Source: Bacteroidales bacterium
GTDB lineage: Bacteria > Bacteroidota > Bacteroidia > Bacteroidales > VadinHA17
Assembly (NCBI GenBank): GCA_003141895.1
Contig: PLNT01000023.1
Span: forward strand, 32,311-96,310
Length of the DNA: 64,000 bases
Direction: 5' to 3'
The notes under the pieces were generated by a model. The model saw only the letters and a program-made list of their open reading frames with translations, ran no database searches and was not told where the DNA came from. The translations under genes and the position numbers were made by a program. Shown here piece after piece: positions 34,148-43,282 of the stretch. The first letter of the stretch is position 1; every line of letters starts with the position of its first letter.

Positions 34148-34594
34148 TTGGAAAATAAGAAAATTGCAATAACCTCAGATCATGCGGGATTTTTCCTTAA
34201 GGAAAAAGTATTGGCCTATCTGATTAAGGAGAAATATGATGTAAAGGATTTTGGATGCTTCTCTGATGAGGCAGTTGATTATCCCGATTTTGGTCATCCT
34301 CTTGCAAATGCTGTTTCAGCTGGTGACTTTGATTGCGGAATATCAATTTGCGGAACAGGTAACGGGATAAATATGGTTGTAAATAAGCATCCCGGAATAA
34401 GGTCTGCTTTATGCTGGAATGAAGAAATCTGCCGTTTGGCAAGGGAACATAATGATGCCAACATACTTGCTCTGCCCGGCTGGTTTATTTCAGAATCAGA
34501 AGCTCTTCTGATTATCAAGACTTTTCTAAGTACATCCTTTGAGGGTGGACGTCATGCAAGAAGAGTTGGCAAGATTTCATTAAAAATGTATTAA
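34148..34594 (+). CDS. rpiB: Ribose-5-phosphate isomerase B
   Basis: A 148-residue RpiB/LacAB isomerase that interconverts ribose-5-phosphate and ribulose-5-phosphate in the pentose phosphate pathway. The start is a TTG (MENKKIAITSDHAGF); no ATG lies in a suitable place. The catalytic Cys68 is in SICGTGNGINM; DHAGF, RSALCWNEEICRLAREHND and the C-terminal GGRHARRVGKI are conserved. The Rrf2 regulator begins one base after its stop, so the two genes are co-transcribed. Confidence 0.95.
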   Translation: MENKKIAITSDHAGFFLKEKVLAYLIKEKYDVKDFGCFSDEAVDYPDFGHPLANAVSAGDFDCGISICGTGNGINMVVNKHPGIRSALCWNEEICRLAREHNDANILALPGWFISESEALLIIKTFLSTSFEGGRHARRVGKISLKMY

Positions 34595-34595
34595 A

Positions 34596-35033
34596 ATGCT
34601 TTCAAATTCTTGCATATATGGTATTAGGGCTGTGATTTATCTGGCCAGTCAACCATCGTTGAATTTTAAAACAGGAATAAAAAAAATCAGCAGCGATTTA
34701 AAGCTTCCTGCCCCTTTCCTGGCAAAAATTCTTCAGCAGCTTGCAAAACAAAAGATTCTAAGTTCATCAAAAGGTCCCCATGGGGGCTTTTCTTTCCTCA
34801 AAGATCCACGGAAATTGACTTTACTCGATATCGTTAATTCAATCGACGGGAATGATATTTTTACACGATGTATTATCCATAGTGGATCTTGTGAAGGCGG
34901 AGATAATAAAGTAAACTGCGCTCTTCATAAGGATTATGAAAAGCCGAGGGAAGAACTAATCAGGTTGTTCAGCAATACAACAATTCATGAACTGGTAGAA
35001 AAATCAGCCAACCACGAACTAATAATTGTCTGA
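34596..35033 (+). CDS. Rrf2-family transcriptional regulator with cysteine cluster
   Basis: A 145-residue Rrf2 protein. The N-terminal winged helix (YGIRAVIYLASQ, LPAPFLAKILQQLAKQKIL, SSKGPHGGFSFLKDP) is followed by a cysteine triad at residues 92, 99 and 108 (RCIIHSGSCEG, VNCALH), spaced C-x6-C-x8-C. IscR/NsrR-type proteins hold an iron-sulfur cluster with three Cys in this region, so a [2Fe-2S] or [4Fe-4S] sensor is likely. The target genes are unknown. Its 3' end overlaps the convergent VanZ gene by 15 bases. Confidence 0.93.
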   Translation: MLSNSCIYGIRAVIYLASQPSLNFKTGIKKISSDLKLPAPFLAKILQQLAKQKILSSSKGPHGGFSFLKDPRKLTLLDIVNSIDGNDIFTRCIIHSGSCEGGDNKVNCALHKDYEKPREELIRLFSNTTIHELVEKSANHELIIV

Positions 35034-35405
35034 TTTTATCTTTTTTGCCTGGTTAAACCAGTGCCATACAAAAATCGATATCAGAATACCTATACAATCA
35101 GCGAGTGCATCGAATACACTTCCTGTTCTGGTTGTTGTGAGAGTAGCCTGAAATATTTCCATTAAAATGCCGTATAAAAACGGAATAAGACCAATAATGA
35201 ATAATTGTCTAGTAGTTTTTATAGTATCCCTGTGCTCGAGGATAATTACCGACATCAGACCGAAATACATTCCCACATGTACAAATTTGTCGAAATCTGG
35301 AACAGAATTAAAGATTGAAACACTATCAAATGTATGAGAGTTGGCAAGACTTAAATACGTTATTATCAGGGCAACAAGAATCGTGAATTTGTTCTTTTTT
35401 ATCAT
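35019..35405 (-). CDS. VanZ-family membrane protein
   Basis: A 128-residue protein with four membrane helices. DFDKFVHVGMYFGLM carries the conserved D-K-x-x-H of the VanZ family, and AFQATLTTTRTGSVFDALAD resembles the other motif (E-x-x-Q, R-x-x-x-x-D). The family includes a teicoplanin resistance protein but most members have no known role. A TATCTTTG element lies upstream at 35473-35480. Confidence 0.9.
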   Translation of the reverse strand: MIKKNKFTILVALIITYLSLANSHTFDSVSIFNSVPDFDKFVHVGMYFGLMSVIILEHRDTIKTTRQLFIIGLIPFLYGILMEIFQATLTTTRTGSVFDALADCIGILISIFVWHWFNQAKKIKSDNY

Positions 35406-35472
35406 TATTGACTATTTAATTCAAAATTTGCGGTTATAATAATTGGCGTAAAGGCGTAACAGCTTATTAGTT

Positions 35473-35480
35473 CAAAGATA
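35473..35480 (-). promoter_or_regulatory. -7 promoter element for the VanZ gene
   Basis: TATCTTTG on the minus strand (CAAAGATA on plus), 67 bases upstream of the start codon. Confidence 0.4.
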
Positions 35481-35540
35481 CGAAGATCTAATCAAAAAAG
35501 GCACACAAACAACAAGACGTAAAGACGTCAAGACTTTTAG

Positions 35541-35548
35541 TAACTTTG
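35541..35548 (+). promoter_or_regulatory. -7 promoter element for hemW
   Basis: TAACTTTG, 21 bases upstream of ATG 35570. It supports that start, because the longer frame would begin inside this promoter. Confidence 0.5.
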
Positions 35549-35569
35549 TGCATCAATGTCGCATTAAAG

Positions 35570-36703
35570 ATGGCAGGCATATACATACATATACCCTTTT
35601 GTAAAAAGCTTTGTTTTTATTGTGATTTCTATCATATAATCTCATTGAAGGATAATACGGCTTTTATTGATACACTTCTGAAGGAAGCTTCATTCAGGAA
35701 AGATTATCTCGGCAGCGAAATAGTATCTACAATATATCTTGGCGGCGGGACTCCATCTGTACTTTCAATTGAAGAAATCGGAATAATACTCGATCGTATA
35801 AAGAAGCTTTTCAATATGAATGAAGAGTGTGAAATAACGATTGAACTCAATCCCGATGATGTTCATCCCGGGTATTTAGAAAGTCTGAAACAGCATGATG
35901 TTAACAGAATCAGTTTAGGTATCCAGTCATGGAGGGATTCTGATCTTAAAATGCTGAACAGGAGGCACGATTCAATACAGGCCGTTAAAGCACTTAAAGA
36001 TACACTAGCCGCAGGATTCAAAAATGTAACTATTGACCTAATTTATGGCATTCCGGGGATGGAGAGAAAAGATTGGGAATCTAATCTTGATTTTTCTTTT
36101 TCATTCGATATTAAGCATTTGTCGGCATATCATCTGACGTTTGAAAAGGGAACAATGTTTGGTAAAATGCTTGAAAAAGGAGACATATCAGAAATCGATG
36201 AAGATGAAAGTGCAGCTCAGTTCAATACGTTAATTGAAAAAGCGGAATCTGCTGGCTTCATCCAATATGAGATATCAAATTTCGGAAAACCGGGTTATTT
36301 TTCTTTACATAATTCAAATTACTGGAAACAAGTAAGTTATATTGGACTAGGTCCTTCTGCTCATTCTTTTAACGGGTATTCCCGGCAATGGAACTTAAGA
36401 GATGTTAAGGGTTATATTAAGGCAATCAATACAGGAAAGGAATTCTTTGAAAGTGAGGAACTTAACACAAAAACCCGCTTTAACGAATATATTATGACCT
36501 CACTTAGAACAATGTGGGGTATTGATCTTGAATATGTTGAGAGAATGTTTGAAAAGGAGGGATATGACTATGTTGTAAATCTGGCATCCAAATACAGGAA
36601 TTATGGTATGATGAAACAGGAAAAAAATTCCCTGGTTCTTACAAACCAGGGAAAAATGATATCGGACAATATAATTTCCGAGTTTATGATGTCAGACGAT
36701 TAA
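35570..36703 (+). CDS. hemW: Radical SAM heme chaperone HemW
   Basis: A 377-residue radical SAM protein from ATG 35570 (MAGIYIHIPF). The cluster motif is CKKLCFYCDF (Cys11, 15, 18), and LGGGTPS, NRISLGIQSW and HLSAYHLTFE follow as in HemN-like enzymes. HemW lacks the fourth Cys and N-terminal helical arm of true coproporphyrinogen oxidase HemN. Here the motif is C-x3-C-x2-C followed by Asp-Phe rather than Cys, so a heme chaperone that delivers heme to respiratory enzymes is more likely. The C-terminal HemN_C domain is complete. Confidence 0.95.
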   Translation: MAGIYIHIPFCKKLCFYCDFYHIISLKDNTAFIDTLLKEASFRKDYLGSEIVSTIYLGGGTPSVLSIEEIGIILDRIKKLFNMNEECEITIELNPDDVHPGYLESLKQHDVNRISLGIQSWRDSDLKMLNRRHDSIQAVKALKDTLAAGFKNVTIDLIYGIPGMERKDWESNLDFSFSFDIKHLSAYHLTFEKGTMFGKMLEKGDISEIDEDESAAQFNTLIEKAESAGFIQYEISNFGKPGYFSLHNSNYWKQVSYIGLGPSAHSFNGYSRQWNLRDVKGYIKAINTGKEFFESEELNTKTRFNEYIMTSLRTMWGIDLEYVERMFEKEGYDYVVNLASKYRNYGMMKQEKNSLVLTNQGKMISDNIISEFMMSDD

Positions 36704-36706
36704 TAA

Positions 36707-37609
36707 TTACTTTTTTGAAAGCATAAAATTAGTGCGCCCTATAATATTATCTTCAAGATATAGTTCAACGCTGTAATTACCTATAATAAAATCTCCGTTA
36801 TTGTCAAGAAATATACATACTTCAATATCCTGATTCATATAATCTACCTGGCGGGTAGCTGAATAGATAATCTTATTGCTTTTGTATTCAAACAGGTTAT
36901 CGGGACTGCTCGTTACAACAAGAGAATCGGGTCTGATTACTCTCATATAAACATCTTTCTGCCCGGCCTGGGCAAGTGGATTTTCGCGTAATGTAAAACA
37001 GATTCTCAGTTTATCAAGAAGATTAATCCTGGTGGTTTCTTTTCGTTTTTTGTTCAGGGAAACTGCCACAATATCCTTTGCCTGAATGATCGAGGCTACT
37101 TCAACCTTGGAATTAAGTTCTTCTTTTACTTTCGACAATTCCGTATTTGTATTTCGAACCTGATTAATCTGTAGTTTGATCTCTGTATTTTCGGAGACAA
37201 GAAATTTATTTCTCGTGTTCAGGGAATCGATTTGTACGATATAACTTTTCATTATATCTCTCATAGTGGAAATCTCGTTTTTATATTTTTTTATGAGCTG
37301 TACATTTGATGCGTTGAGAGATAATAGCTTAATTATCTTATCTTTCTGCTTTTGCAGACCAGCATTCAGCGTATCATTATTTGTTTTAAGAGTATCATAC
37401 GCTATGACTATGTGTCTGAGTTCATTAGCAAGGGAATCTTTCTCCTGTGTAAGTACTGTTTCCATTTCGGCCATTTTGTTCTTCTTATCGAAATACAGGT
37501 AGATTAGAAAAATCAGTGCCAGTCCGAGAATCACTGAAGCTGCTATCATACCTGAATGTGATGTTTTTTTTGGTTCCTGATTAATCGTATTATTATTTAA
37601 ATCTGCCAT
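36707..37609 (-). CDS. Membrane-anchored coiled-coil protein of unknown function
   Basis: A 300-residue protein with a short cytoplasmic N-terminus, one membrane helix (GMIAASVILGLALIFLIYLY, about 20-39), a long coiled coil (about 45-175, many Lys/Glu/Leu) and a C-terminal beta-rich domain of about 120 residues (TTRINLLDKLRICFTLREN, DVYMRVIRPDSLVV). It faces the periplasm. I do not recognise a named family. Conserved relatives appear to be common in Bacteroidetes. It is convergent with hemW, with only three bases between them. Confidence 0.85.
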   Translation of the reverse strand: MADLNNNTINQEPKKTSHSGMIAASVILGLALIFLIYLYFDKKNKMAEMETVLTQEKDSLANELRHIVIAYDTLKTNNDTLNAGLQKQKDKIIKLLSLNASNVQLIKKYKNEISTMRDIMKSYIVQIDSLNTRNKFLVSENTEIKLQINQVRNTNTELSKVKEELNSKVEVASIIQAKDIVAVSLNKKRKETTRINLLDKLRICFTLRENPLAQAGQKDVYMRVIRPDSLVVTSSPDNLFEYKSNKIIYSATRQVDYMNQDIEVCIFLDNNGDFIIGNYSVELYLEDNIIGRTNFMLSKK

Positions 37610-37639
37610 TTATCTTATTGTGTTTAAAATATTTCGCCA

Positions 37640-37647
37640 CAAAATTA
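37640..37647 (-). promoter_or_regulatory. -7 promoter element for the coiled-coil gene
   Basis: TAATTTTG on the minus strand (CAAAATTA on plus), 30 bases upstream of the start codon. It fits TAnnTTTG. Confidence 0.4.
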
Positions 37648-37699
37648 GTAATATCATTATTATTTTTCAAATATACTCTTCATTTAGTAAATTTAACGT

Positions 37700-37727
37700 G
37701 TAGGGAATGGTCGCGATCATTCCCTAC
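37700..37727. repeat. GTAGGG...CCCTAC palindromic repeat, copy 2
   Basis: GTAGGGAATGGTCG faces CGATCATTCCCTAC as an inverted repeat with one mismatch. Same family as 12914-12943. Confidence 0.75.
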
Positions 37728-37827
37728 CACAGATAATATAAACATAAAATACATGTTTTTGTTATATTGTTTAAATTAAGATAATCAGTATACAAAATTA
37801 TTTTCCAAACTAATTATAATCAAAACA

Positions 37828-38700
37828 ATGAAATATGTCGGAGCACATGTAAGTGCAGGCGGAGGAGTGGAAAATGCTCCTTTGAATGCGAATGAAATAG
37901 GAGCCAGAGCCTTTGCTCTTTTTACAAAAAATCAGAGACAGTGGAAAGCAAATCCTTTAACACTGGCTACAATTAAGGCATTCCGTGAAAATTGTGAAAA
38001 GTATGATTACAAACCTTTTCAGATTTTGCCTCACGATAGTTATCTGATAAACCTCGGTCACCCTGATAAAGAGCTGCTGGAAAAATCTAGAGCTGCATTT
38101 CTTGACGAGATGCAGAGATGTGAGCAGCTTGGTCTCGACAGACTGAATTTCCACCCCGGGGGTCATCTTAATATTATCAGTGAAGAAGAATGCTTAAAAA
38201 GGATAGCAGAATCAATTAATATTGCACTTGATAAGACAAAAGGAGTTACGGCAGTTATTGAAAATACTGCAGGGCAGGGCTCAAATATGGGGCATACATT
38301 TGAACAGCTCAGGTATATCATTGATAAGGTTGCTGATAAATCGAGAGTTGGCGTTTGCATAGATACATGTCATGCATTTGTTTCCGGATATAACATTAAA
38401 ACCAGAGATGGATACCAGGAAACGTTCAGTAAGTTCGATAATATTGTGGGTTTTAAGTATTTAAAGGGGGTTCATTTAAATGATACTAAGAAAGAATTAG
38501 GGACAAAAGTTGACAGACACGACAGCATAGGGAAAGGATTTCTTGGACAGAATATATTCATTATGATTATGAATGACAGCAGGTTCGATAATCTTCCACT
38601 TATCCTGGAAACTCCGGACGAATCATTATGGGCAGCAGAAATTAGAAATCTTTATGAGCTGGTGGTTGGACCTCCTGCCGCTGCGCGGCTGTCCCCCTGA
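37828..38700 (+). CDS. nfo: Endonuclease IV
   Basis: A 290-residue AP endonuclease. [72 protein letters not shown] and [24 protein letters not shown] cover the three-zinc active site. It cuts DNA 5' to abasic sites. The last dozen residues ([12 protein letters not shown]) read into a dispersed GC-rich repeat (copy G), which supplies the stop codon. The original C-terminus has probably been replaced by read-through into the repeat. Confidence 0.96.
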   Translation: MKYVGAHVSAGGGVENAPLNANEIGARAFALFTKNQRQWKANPLTLATIKAFRENCEKYDYKPFQILPHDSYLINLGHPDKELLEKSRAAFLDEMQRCEQLGLDRLNFHPGGHLNIISEEECLKRIAESINIALDKTKGVTAVIENTAGQGSNMGHTFEQLRYIIDKVADKSRVGVCIDTCHAFVSGYNIKTRDGYQETFSKFDNIVGFKYLKGVHLNDTKKELGTKVDRHDSIGKGFLGQNIFIMIMNDSRFDNLPLILETPDESLWAAEIRNLYELVVGPPAAARLSP

Positions 38701-38711
38701 AGGGAGACTAA
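38670..38711. repeat. Dispersed GC-rich repeat, half copy G overlapping nfo
   Basis: ACCTCCTGCCGCTGCGCGGC followed by TGTCCCCCTGAAGGGAGAC. It is one half of the repeat seen as copies A, C and D, lying across the last codons and stop of nfo. Confidence 0.7.
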
Positions 38712-38741
38712 TTCGGTGTCTTTGATGAATTTATTGACCTA

Positions 38742-39533
38742 TTACGCCAGCTTCAACCCCAGAAAAGCGGCAACATCAATTTCTTCAAGTCTTTCCTTTG
38801 TTGCTTTATAGCCAATATCAAATACTTCCTGTGATTTTTCAGGGTCGAGGAACCTGTGTTTTCTCAATTCCGCAGGTGCAATAAAGAGATCAAATCGTTT
38901 TGATTTATCAAGGATATCCTTTGACATGCTAAGCATGAAGGTACGTTCTGCAATGGTGATCAGACCGCTGATCTTTTCAATATAGCTTACCGGATTTACA
39001 AATGATCCAATCGTCACCATGCACTGGTTTTCAATAGGCTTTATAGGTAAGTTATCAAGGACTCCACCGTCAACATAAGATATACCATTTATTTTTACAG
39101 GTTGAAAGAGTACAGGAATACTGGCAGATGCAATAACGGGTTCAATTAAATCACCTTCAGAAAAGTAAACAACTTTTCCATTGTTAAGATCAGTTGCAGA
39201 AACGAATAATGGAATTTTCAGTTCACTGAAATTTTTTGATTTTAGACTGGTTTTTAAAATCCTAATAATGCCATTAATCTGAAGTAAACCTTCTCTTGGC
39301 ATAGCGGGTCGCATAAAATCAAATCTGCTCGGCCAGTTCAACATAGTTAGGATTTCCTGAGGTGAATAACCATCAGCATAAAGAACACCTACAAGCGCTC
39401 CGGCACTTGTTCCTGAAATAACATCGGGAAAGATCCCTGCTTCATTTAACGCCTGGATAACTCCAAGATGAGCGAAACCTCGCGTTCCGCCTCCACTTAA
39501 GACCAATCCGACTTTATATTTTTTATCTGACAT
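38742..39533 (-). CDS. Patatin-like phospholipase
   Basis: A 263-residue serine lipid acyl hydrolase of the RssA/NTE type. The oxyanion hole is SGGGTRGFAHLGV (about 14-26), the nucleophile elbow GTSAGALVG (Ser42), and the catalytic Asp DGGVLDNLP. The protein lacks a signal peptide, so it acts on cytoplasmic or inner-leaflet lipids; its substrate is unknown. The stop side faces nfo. It is preceded by the Nramp gene 12 bases upstream, so the two are probably co-transcribed. Confidence 0.93.
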   Translation of the reverse strand: MSDKKYKVGLVLSGGGTRGFAHLGVIQALNEAGIFPDVISGTSAGALVGVLYADGYSPQEILTMLNWPSRFDFMRPAMPREGLLQINGIIRILKTSLKSKNFSELKIPLFVSATDLNNGKVVYFSEGDLIEPVIASASIPVLFQPVKINGISYVDGGVLDNLPIKPIENQCMVTIGSFVNPVSYIEKISGLITIAERTFMLSMSKDILDKSKRFDLFIAPAELRKHRFLDPEKSQEVFDIGYKATKERLEEIDVAAFLGLKLA

Positions 39534-39545
39534 GCTTCTGGTCTC

Positions 39546-40838
39546 CTATACTTTTAAAATATCAATCAGTAACTTAATGTTCAAAAAGGTAACAATACAT
39601 GCAATAGCTGATAAAATGAAAATCAGAAACAAGCTGTTAGCATATTTCCCCATTACCTTTTTTGAAGAAGTCAGGTAGATCTGAATAGCCACAGTAAATG
39701 GCAGCTGTATGCTGAGAAAAACCTGTGACAAGATAAGCCCTTTAAATGGATCTCCTATAAAAAATATTATCAATAAGGCTCCGACCAGCGAAACAATAAT
39801 TCCAATTCTTGAGTGATTATCATTTACATTATATGGTTCCTTATACATCCCTGAAACAATAGATCCCCCAGCCATTCCTGAAGTAATTGATGAAGCAATA
39901 CCCGCCATAAGAAGTGCAAAAGCGAAAACTACTGAAGCATTGGAACCCAATAGAGGCTCAAGGAGCCTGTTGGCTTGTTGAAGTTCTTCAACCTTAGACC
40001 CTTTTGAAAAAAATACTGAAGCTGCCAGAAGGATCATTGCACTGTTAATTGCCCAACCAATAATCATCGAAAATAAAGTATCGGCAAATTCAAATTTCAT
40101 CTGCTTTTTAATGACCTGTTCGTCCTCAAGGTTCCACTGGCGGCTTTGGATTATTTCCGAATGAAGAAAAAGATTATGAGGCATAACTACAGCGCCCATT
40201 GCACTCATTATCAACAAAATAGAACCCTCTGGAAATGAGGGTTTTACCCATGCAACTCCTGCCTGAATCCAGTCAACCTTAACAAGAAACAATTCATAAA
40301 GAAAAGAAAGTCCTATAATAGAGACAAAACCAATGATCCATTTCTCAATTTTCTTATAGGAATTTGAAAAGAGCATTATTAAAACAAAGACAGTTACCAG
40401 GATAGCGCCAAGTATTATGGGGATATTGAAGAGCATATTCAATGCTATTGAACCTCCAAGAATTTCGGCCAGAGAGGTGGAAACCGATGCCAGTACCGCA
40501 AAGGAAAGAACTGATTTTGAAACAACAGGTTTTAGATATATCATTGCTGCCTCTGAAAGGCACAATCCGGTAGCAATTCCCAGGTGTGCAACATTATGCT
40601 GTAAAACAATCAGCATAATTGTTGAAAGAGAAATCACCCACAATAATGTATACCCGAATTTTGATCCTATAGCAATATTTGCTGCCCAGTTACCCGGGTC
40701 AATAAATCCTATGGTTACCAGGAGGCCGGGACCAATATATTTGAAAATATCGAGTGCCCCGAAGGCACGTTTGTGGTCCTTTCTTTTCAGGTCCCTGAAA
40801 AATCCAAAAAAATTGAACAGATTTTTGAAATTCCACAT
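39546..40838 (-). CDS. mntH: Nramp-family divalent metal ion transporter
   Basis: A 430-residue transporter from the ATG at complement 40836-40838 (MWNFKNLFNF). The frame extends 37 codons upstream, but a promoter element at 40879 lies in that part, so I reject it. The metal-binding motif DPGNWAANIAIGS is in helix 1, and the second signature MPHNLFLHSEI is in helix 6. Eleven or so helices can be traced. It should import Mn2+ or Fe2+ with protons. Mn versus Fe specificity cannot be told. It is divergent from the YCII gene. Confidence 0.93.
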   Translation of the reverse strand: MWNFKNLFNFFGFFRDLKRKDHKRAFGALDIFKYIGPGLLVTIGFIDPGNWAANIAIGSKFGYTLLWVISLSTIMLIVLQHNVAHLGIATGLCLSEAAMIYLKPVVSKSVLSFAVLASVSTSLAEILGGSIALNMLFNIPIILGAILVTVFVLIMLFSNSYKKIEKWIIGFVSIIGLSFLYELFLVKVDWIQAGVAWVKPSFPEGSILLIMSAMGAVVMPHNLFLHSEIIQSRQWNLEDEQVIKKQMKFEFADTLFSMIIGWAINSAMILLAASVFFSKGSKVEELQQANRLLEPLLGSNASVVFAFALLMAGIASSITSGMAGGSIVSGMYKEPYNVNDNHSRIGIIVSLVGALLIIFFIGDPFKGLILSQVFLSIQLPFTVAIQIYLTSSKKVMGKYANSLFLIFILSAIACIVTFLNIKLLIDILKV

Positions 40839-40878
40839 ATGAAAATTATCAAATCTGATTGTTAAGCTATCAGCGGAA

Positions 40879-40886
40879 CAAAGATA
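40879..40886 (-). promoter_or_regulatory. -7 promoter element for the Nramp gene
   Basis: TATCTTTG on the minus strand (CAAAGATA on plus), 40 bases upstream of the preferred start at 40838. Confidence 0.5.
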
Positions 40887-41035
40887 AACAATGAAAACGG
40901 AATTTAATTTTGTAGAGGCTCCCGATTTGGGCGTTTCTACAACGGCCAAATTTCAATAAACCCAGAATGCCGGCAAAAATTGATAGATTTGTACCGGGAA
41001 TTTCTTTAGTGTATTTCGATTTAAAACTATCTTAT

Positions 41036-41326
41036 ATGCAATTTCTACTTTTGGCTTATGATGGAACTGATCCTGAGGCTTTGCAACGTAGATTAAAAGT
41101 CAGGGATGAACATCTGAGGAGAATAAGCGGTCTTAAAAAAGACGGCGGGTTTTTATTTGGCGGAGCTATTCTAGACGAACAGGGAAAAATGACAGGTTCA
41201 ATGATCGTATATGATTTTCCCGACAGAGAGACTCTTGATGAAATGTTGAAAAGTGAACCTTATCTTACTGATGGTGTCTGGAAAAAAATAGAAATTAAAT
41301 CGTTTCGCCTGGCTAAAATTGGATAG
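41036..41326 (+). CDS. YCII-related protein
   Basis: A 96-residue protein from ATG 41036 (MQFLLLAYDGTDPEAL); the frame continues upstream but without family similarity. The fold is the dimeric alpha/beta YciI type, with conserved His in VRDEHLRRI and the GGFLFGGAILDEQGKMTGS strand pair. The activity of such stand-alone proteins is not known; relatives act as dehydrochlorinase-like or MCI-type enzymes. It is divergent from the Nramp gene and followed by repeat H. Confidence 0.85.
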   Translation: MQFLLLAYDGTDPEALQRRLKVRDEHLRRISGLKKDGGFLFGGAILDEQGKMTGSMIVYDFPDRETLDEMLKSEPYLTDGVWKKIEIKSFRLAKIG

Positions 41327-41359
41327 GCAAAGAATCTTATGGCATTCTAAGTTAGTTTT

Positions 41360-41457
41360 TTACCCCCTTCCCTCCCGATAGCTATCGGGACTTCCCTCAC
41401 GGGGGAAAGAGTAAGTCAACCTTTTCCCCCTTGGGGGAAATAAGAAAGGGGGTAATC
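41360..41457. repeat. Dispersed GC-rich intergenic repeat, copy H
   Basis: TACCCCCTTCCCTCCCGATA is followed by GCTATCGGGACTTCCC and, at the right, by CCCCCTTGGGGGAAATAAG and AAAGGGGGTAA. It is nearly identical in its first 45 bases to copy I at 43806. GATAGCTATC in the centre of the left half is itself palindromic. Confidence 0.85.
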
Positions 41458-41494
41458 GATTAAAAGGAAAGCAGGAATTTTACATATTTTAAAT

Positions 41495-41947
41495 ATGGAA
41501 TTAAGTAAGTTTACTCCCCTTGTTAATAAGAAGATTCTTATTCTTCTTCCGGGAATTATGTGGTGCGGAGTAGGTGTAATGCTTGTAAGTTTTACAGTCT
41601 CATGGTTGTCACCGTATCCCGGGAAGGAACAGCTTTTCTTTTTCCTTGCAGGATTCCTTGCTGCCATGCCTATACATCATTTCGGATTTCTGAAGATTGT
41701 GGATAAAAATCTTAAAAGACTTCTTCCCCTGACTGAAAAGAGATGCGTGTTTTCCTTCATGACCGTAAAAAGCTATTTGATTGTTCTGGTGATGGTGGCA
41801 ATGGGGATTGCGCTCAGGCATTCATCACTTCCAAAACGATATTTATCGGTTCTTTACAATGGAATCGGACTGGCATTGTTTCTTTCAGGTATAAGATATT
41901 TCAGATTCTTTTTCAAATTATTGTCTGCGAAGGGATCTGAAATATGA
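41495..41947 (+). CDS. Small integral membrane protein of unknown function
   Basis: A 150-residue protein with four predicted membrane helices (IMWCGVGVMLVSFTVSWL, FFFLAGFLAAMPIHHFGFL, SYLIVLVMVAMGIAL, LYNGIGLALFLSGIRYF). It starts at ATG 41495 and ends eight bases before the convergent serine hydrolase gene. It has no recognisable domain. The HHFGFLKIVDKN segment between helices 2 and 3 might be a ligand-binding loop, but this is speculative. Confidence 0.75.
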   Translation: MELSKFTPLVNKKILILLPGIMWCGVGVMLVSFTVSWLSPYPGKEQLFFFLAGFLAAMPIHHFGFLKIVDKNLKRLLPLTEKRCVFSFMTVKSYLIVLVMVAMGIALRHSSLPKRYLSVLYNGIGLALFLSGIRYFRFFFKLLSAKGSEI

Positions 41948-41954
41948 ACCATTA

Positions 41955-43220
41955 CTACCGTCCTTCGGCGAGAGTCAGATATTTCAAAACAGCATTGAAT
42001 ACCTGCATCCGGACAGGACTTACATTATAATAATCACCATTTTTTAACAAGCCTGTATTTTGCCTGTTAATTAACAAAATAACCGAGATATTATACTTTG
42101 GAATAACGGAAATACTAGTACCTGTAAATCCTGTGTGACCAAATGTTCCCTCTGGTCCGTTTTTCATAAATGAATTGTCGGGATCCATCATCCAGCCCAG
42201 ACCATTACTGAATTTATCTTTCGTAAAAAAAGTCTGTATTGTTTTTCCGGATATAAACTGCTTTGATCCCACCTTACCCTTATCGATGAGCATATCAACC
42301 AGTTTCTGGAGATCATCAATAGTGGAAAAAAGTCCTGCAGCTCCTGAAACACCCCCGTTAGCATACCAGGCATTCCCGTCATTAACCTCACCTCTCAGTG
42401 TATAATTCCGCCAGCCATTCCACTTCCGGGGATCGATCTCTTTAATTTTAAATCCGAGAGTTGAATCATATACCATTCTTTTTTCATAAGGATTTCCGTG
42501 CGAAGTGGCGGCAATTTTTTTAAAACTGCCGGATTTAAGCGGATTATAAGTTGTGTTTATCATATGAAGAGGAACAAAAATATTTTCCTTTTCAAATTTT
42601 TCGAGAGGCATGCCAGAAACAGTTTCGATTATTTCGCCAAGAATTACAAATCCTAAATCACTGTATCGCCGTTGGGCACCTACTGGAAACATGCGCGGGA
42701 GTTCTCCTATTAGCCTGTAACTTTCTTCTTTATTTACTGCCCTGTAATATAAAGGATACCATTCATAAAGACCAGCTGTGTGTGTTAACAGGTTACGTAT
42801 AGTTATATCCTTTTTATCAGGAGTTCCAAAGGCGTTTACATACCTGGATACCGGATCATCTACACTAATCTTTCCTCTGTCAACCAATAACATTATTGAT
42901 GTGGTTGTCCCTATAACTTTTGTAAGAGAAGCTATATCAAACATATGTTCAATGGTCATTTTCTCAGGTGGATTGAGCACTTTATGGTTATAATCATACT
43001 TTTGTGCATAGCCATATGTGTGCTTGTAAATGACCCTGTCTTTTTTCTTAATCTCAATTACAGCACCGGGTATTTCATCGAGGTCAACCTTGGTTTGAAG
43101 GATACTGTCAATTTTGGAAATTAAGTGAGCTCTGGAATTCCTTGGGTTATTGTTTTGACCATTTGATACAGACCCAATTGCGCAGAGAAGAACCGCCAAA
43201 AAAAATACCTGATTTCGCAT
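41955..43220 (-). CDS. Exported serine hydrolase, class C beta-lactamase fold
   Basis: A 421-residue protein with a Sec signal (VFFLAVLLCAIGSVSNG). The beta-lactamase/penicillin-binding fold is shown by the S-x-x-K motif ASLTKV near residue 98, the YSDLG motif (the Y-x-N equivalent) and FGHTGFTG (the K-T-G equivalent has HTG). HTG instead of KTG is usual for esterase EstB-type and D-aminopeptidase-type members, so antibiotic resistance is not implied. It probably acts in the periplasm on peptidoglycan peptides or esters. Confidence 0.92.
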   Translation of the reverse strand: MRNQVFFLAVLLCAIGSVSNGQNNNPRNSRAHLISKIDSILQTKVDLDEIPGAVIEIKKKDRVIYKHTYGYAQKYDYNHKVLNPPEKMTIEHMFDIASLTKVIGTTTSIMLLVDRGKISVDDPVSRYVNAFGTPDKKDITIRNLLTHTAGLYEWYPLYYRAVNKEESYRLIGELPRMFPVGAQRRYSDLGFVILGEIIETVSGMPLEKFEKENIFVPLHMINTTYNPLKSGSFKKIAATSHGNPYEKRMVYDSTLGFKIKEIDPRKWNGWRNYTLRGEVNDGNAWYANGGVSGAAGLFSTIDDLQKLVDMLIDKGKVGSKQFISGKTIQTFFTKDKFSNGLGWMMDPDNSFMKNGPEGTFGHTGFTGTSISVIPKYNISVILLINRQNTGLLKNGDYYNVSPVRMQVFNAVLKYLTLAEGR

Positions 43221-43282
43221 AAGACTATTTTTTATTTACTTCCTTCAGTGTCTGGAGTTAAAGTTTCAAAAATGGTAGATTA

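Noticed and set aside
41955..43220. Antibiotic resistance beta-lactamase
   Set aside because: HTG replaces KTG and the layout fits EstB-like or peptidase members; resistance cannot be claimed.
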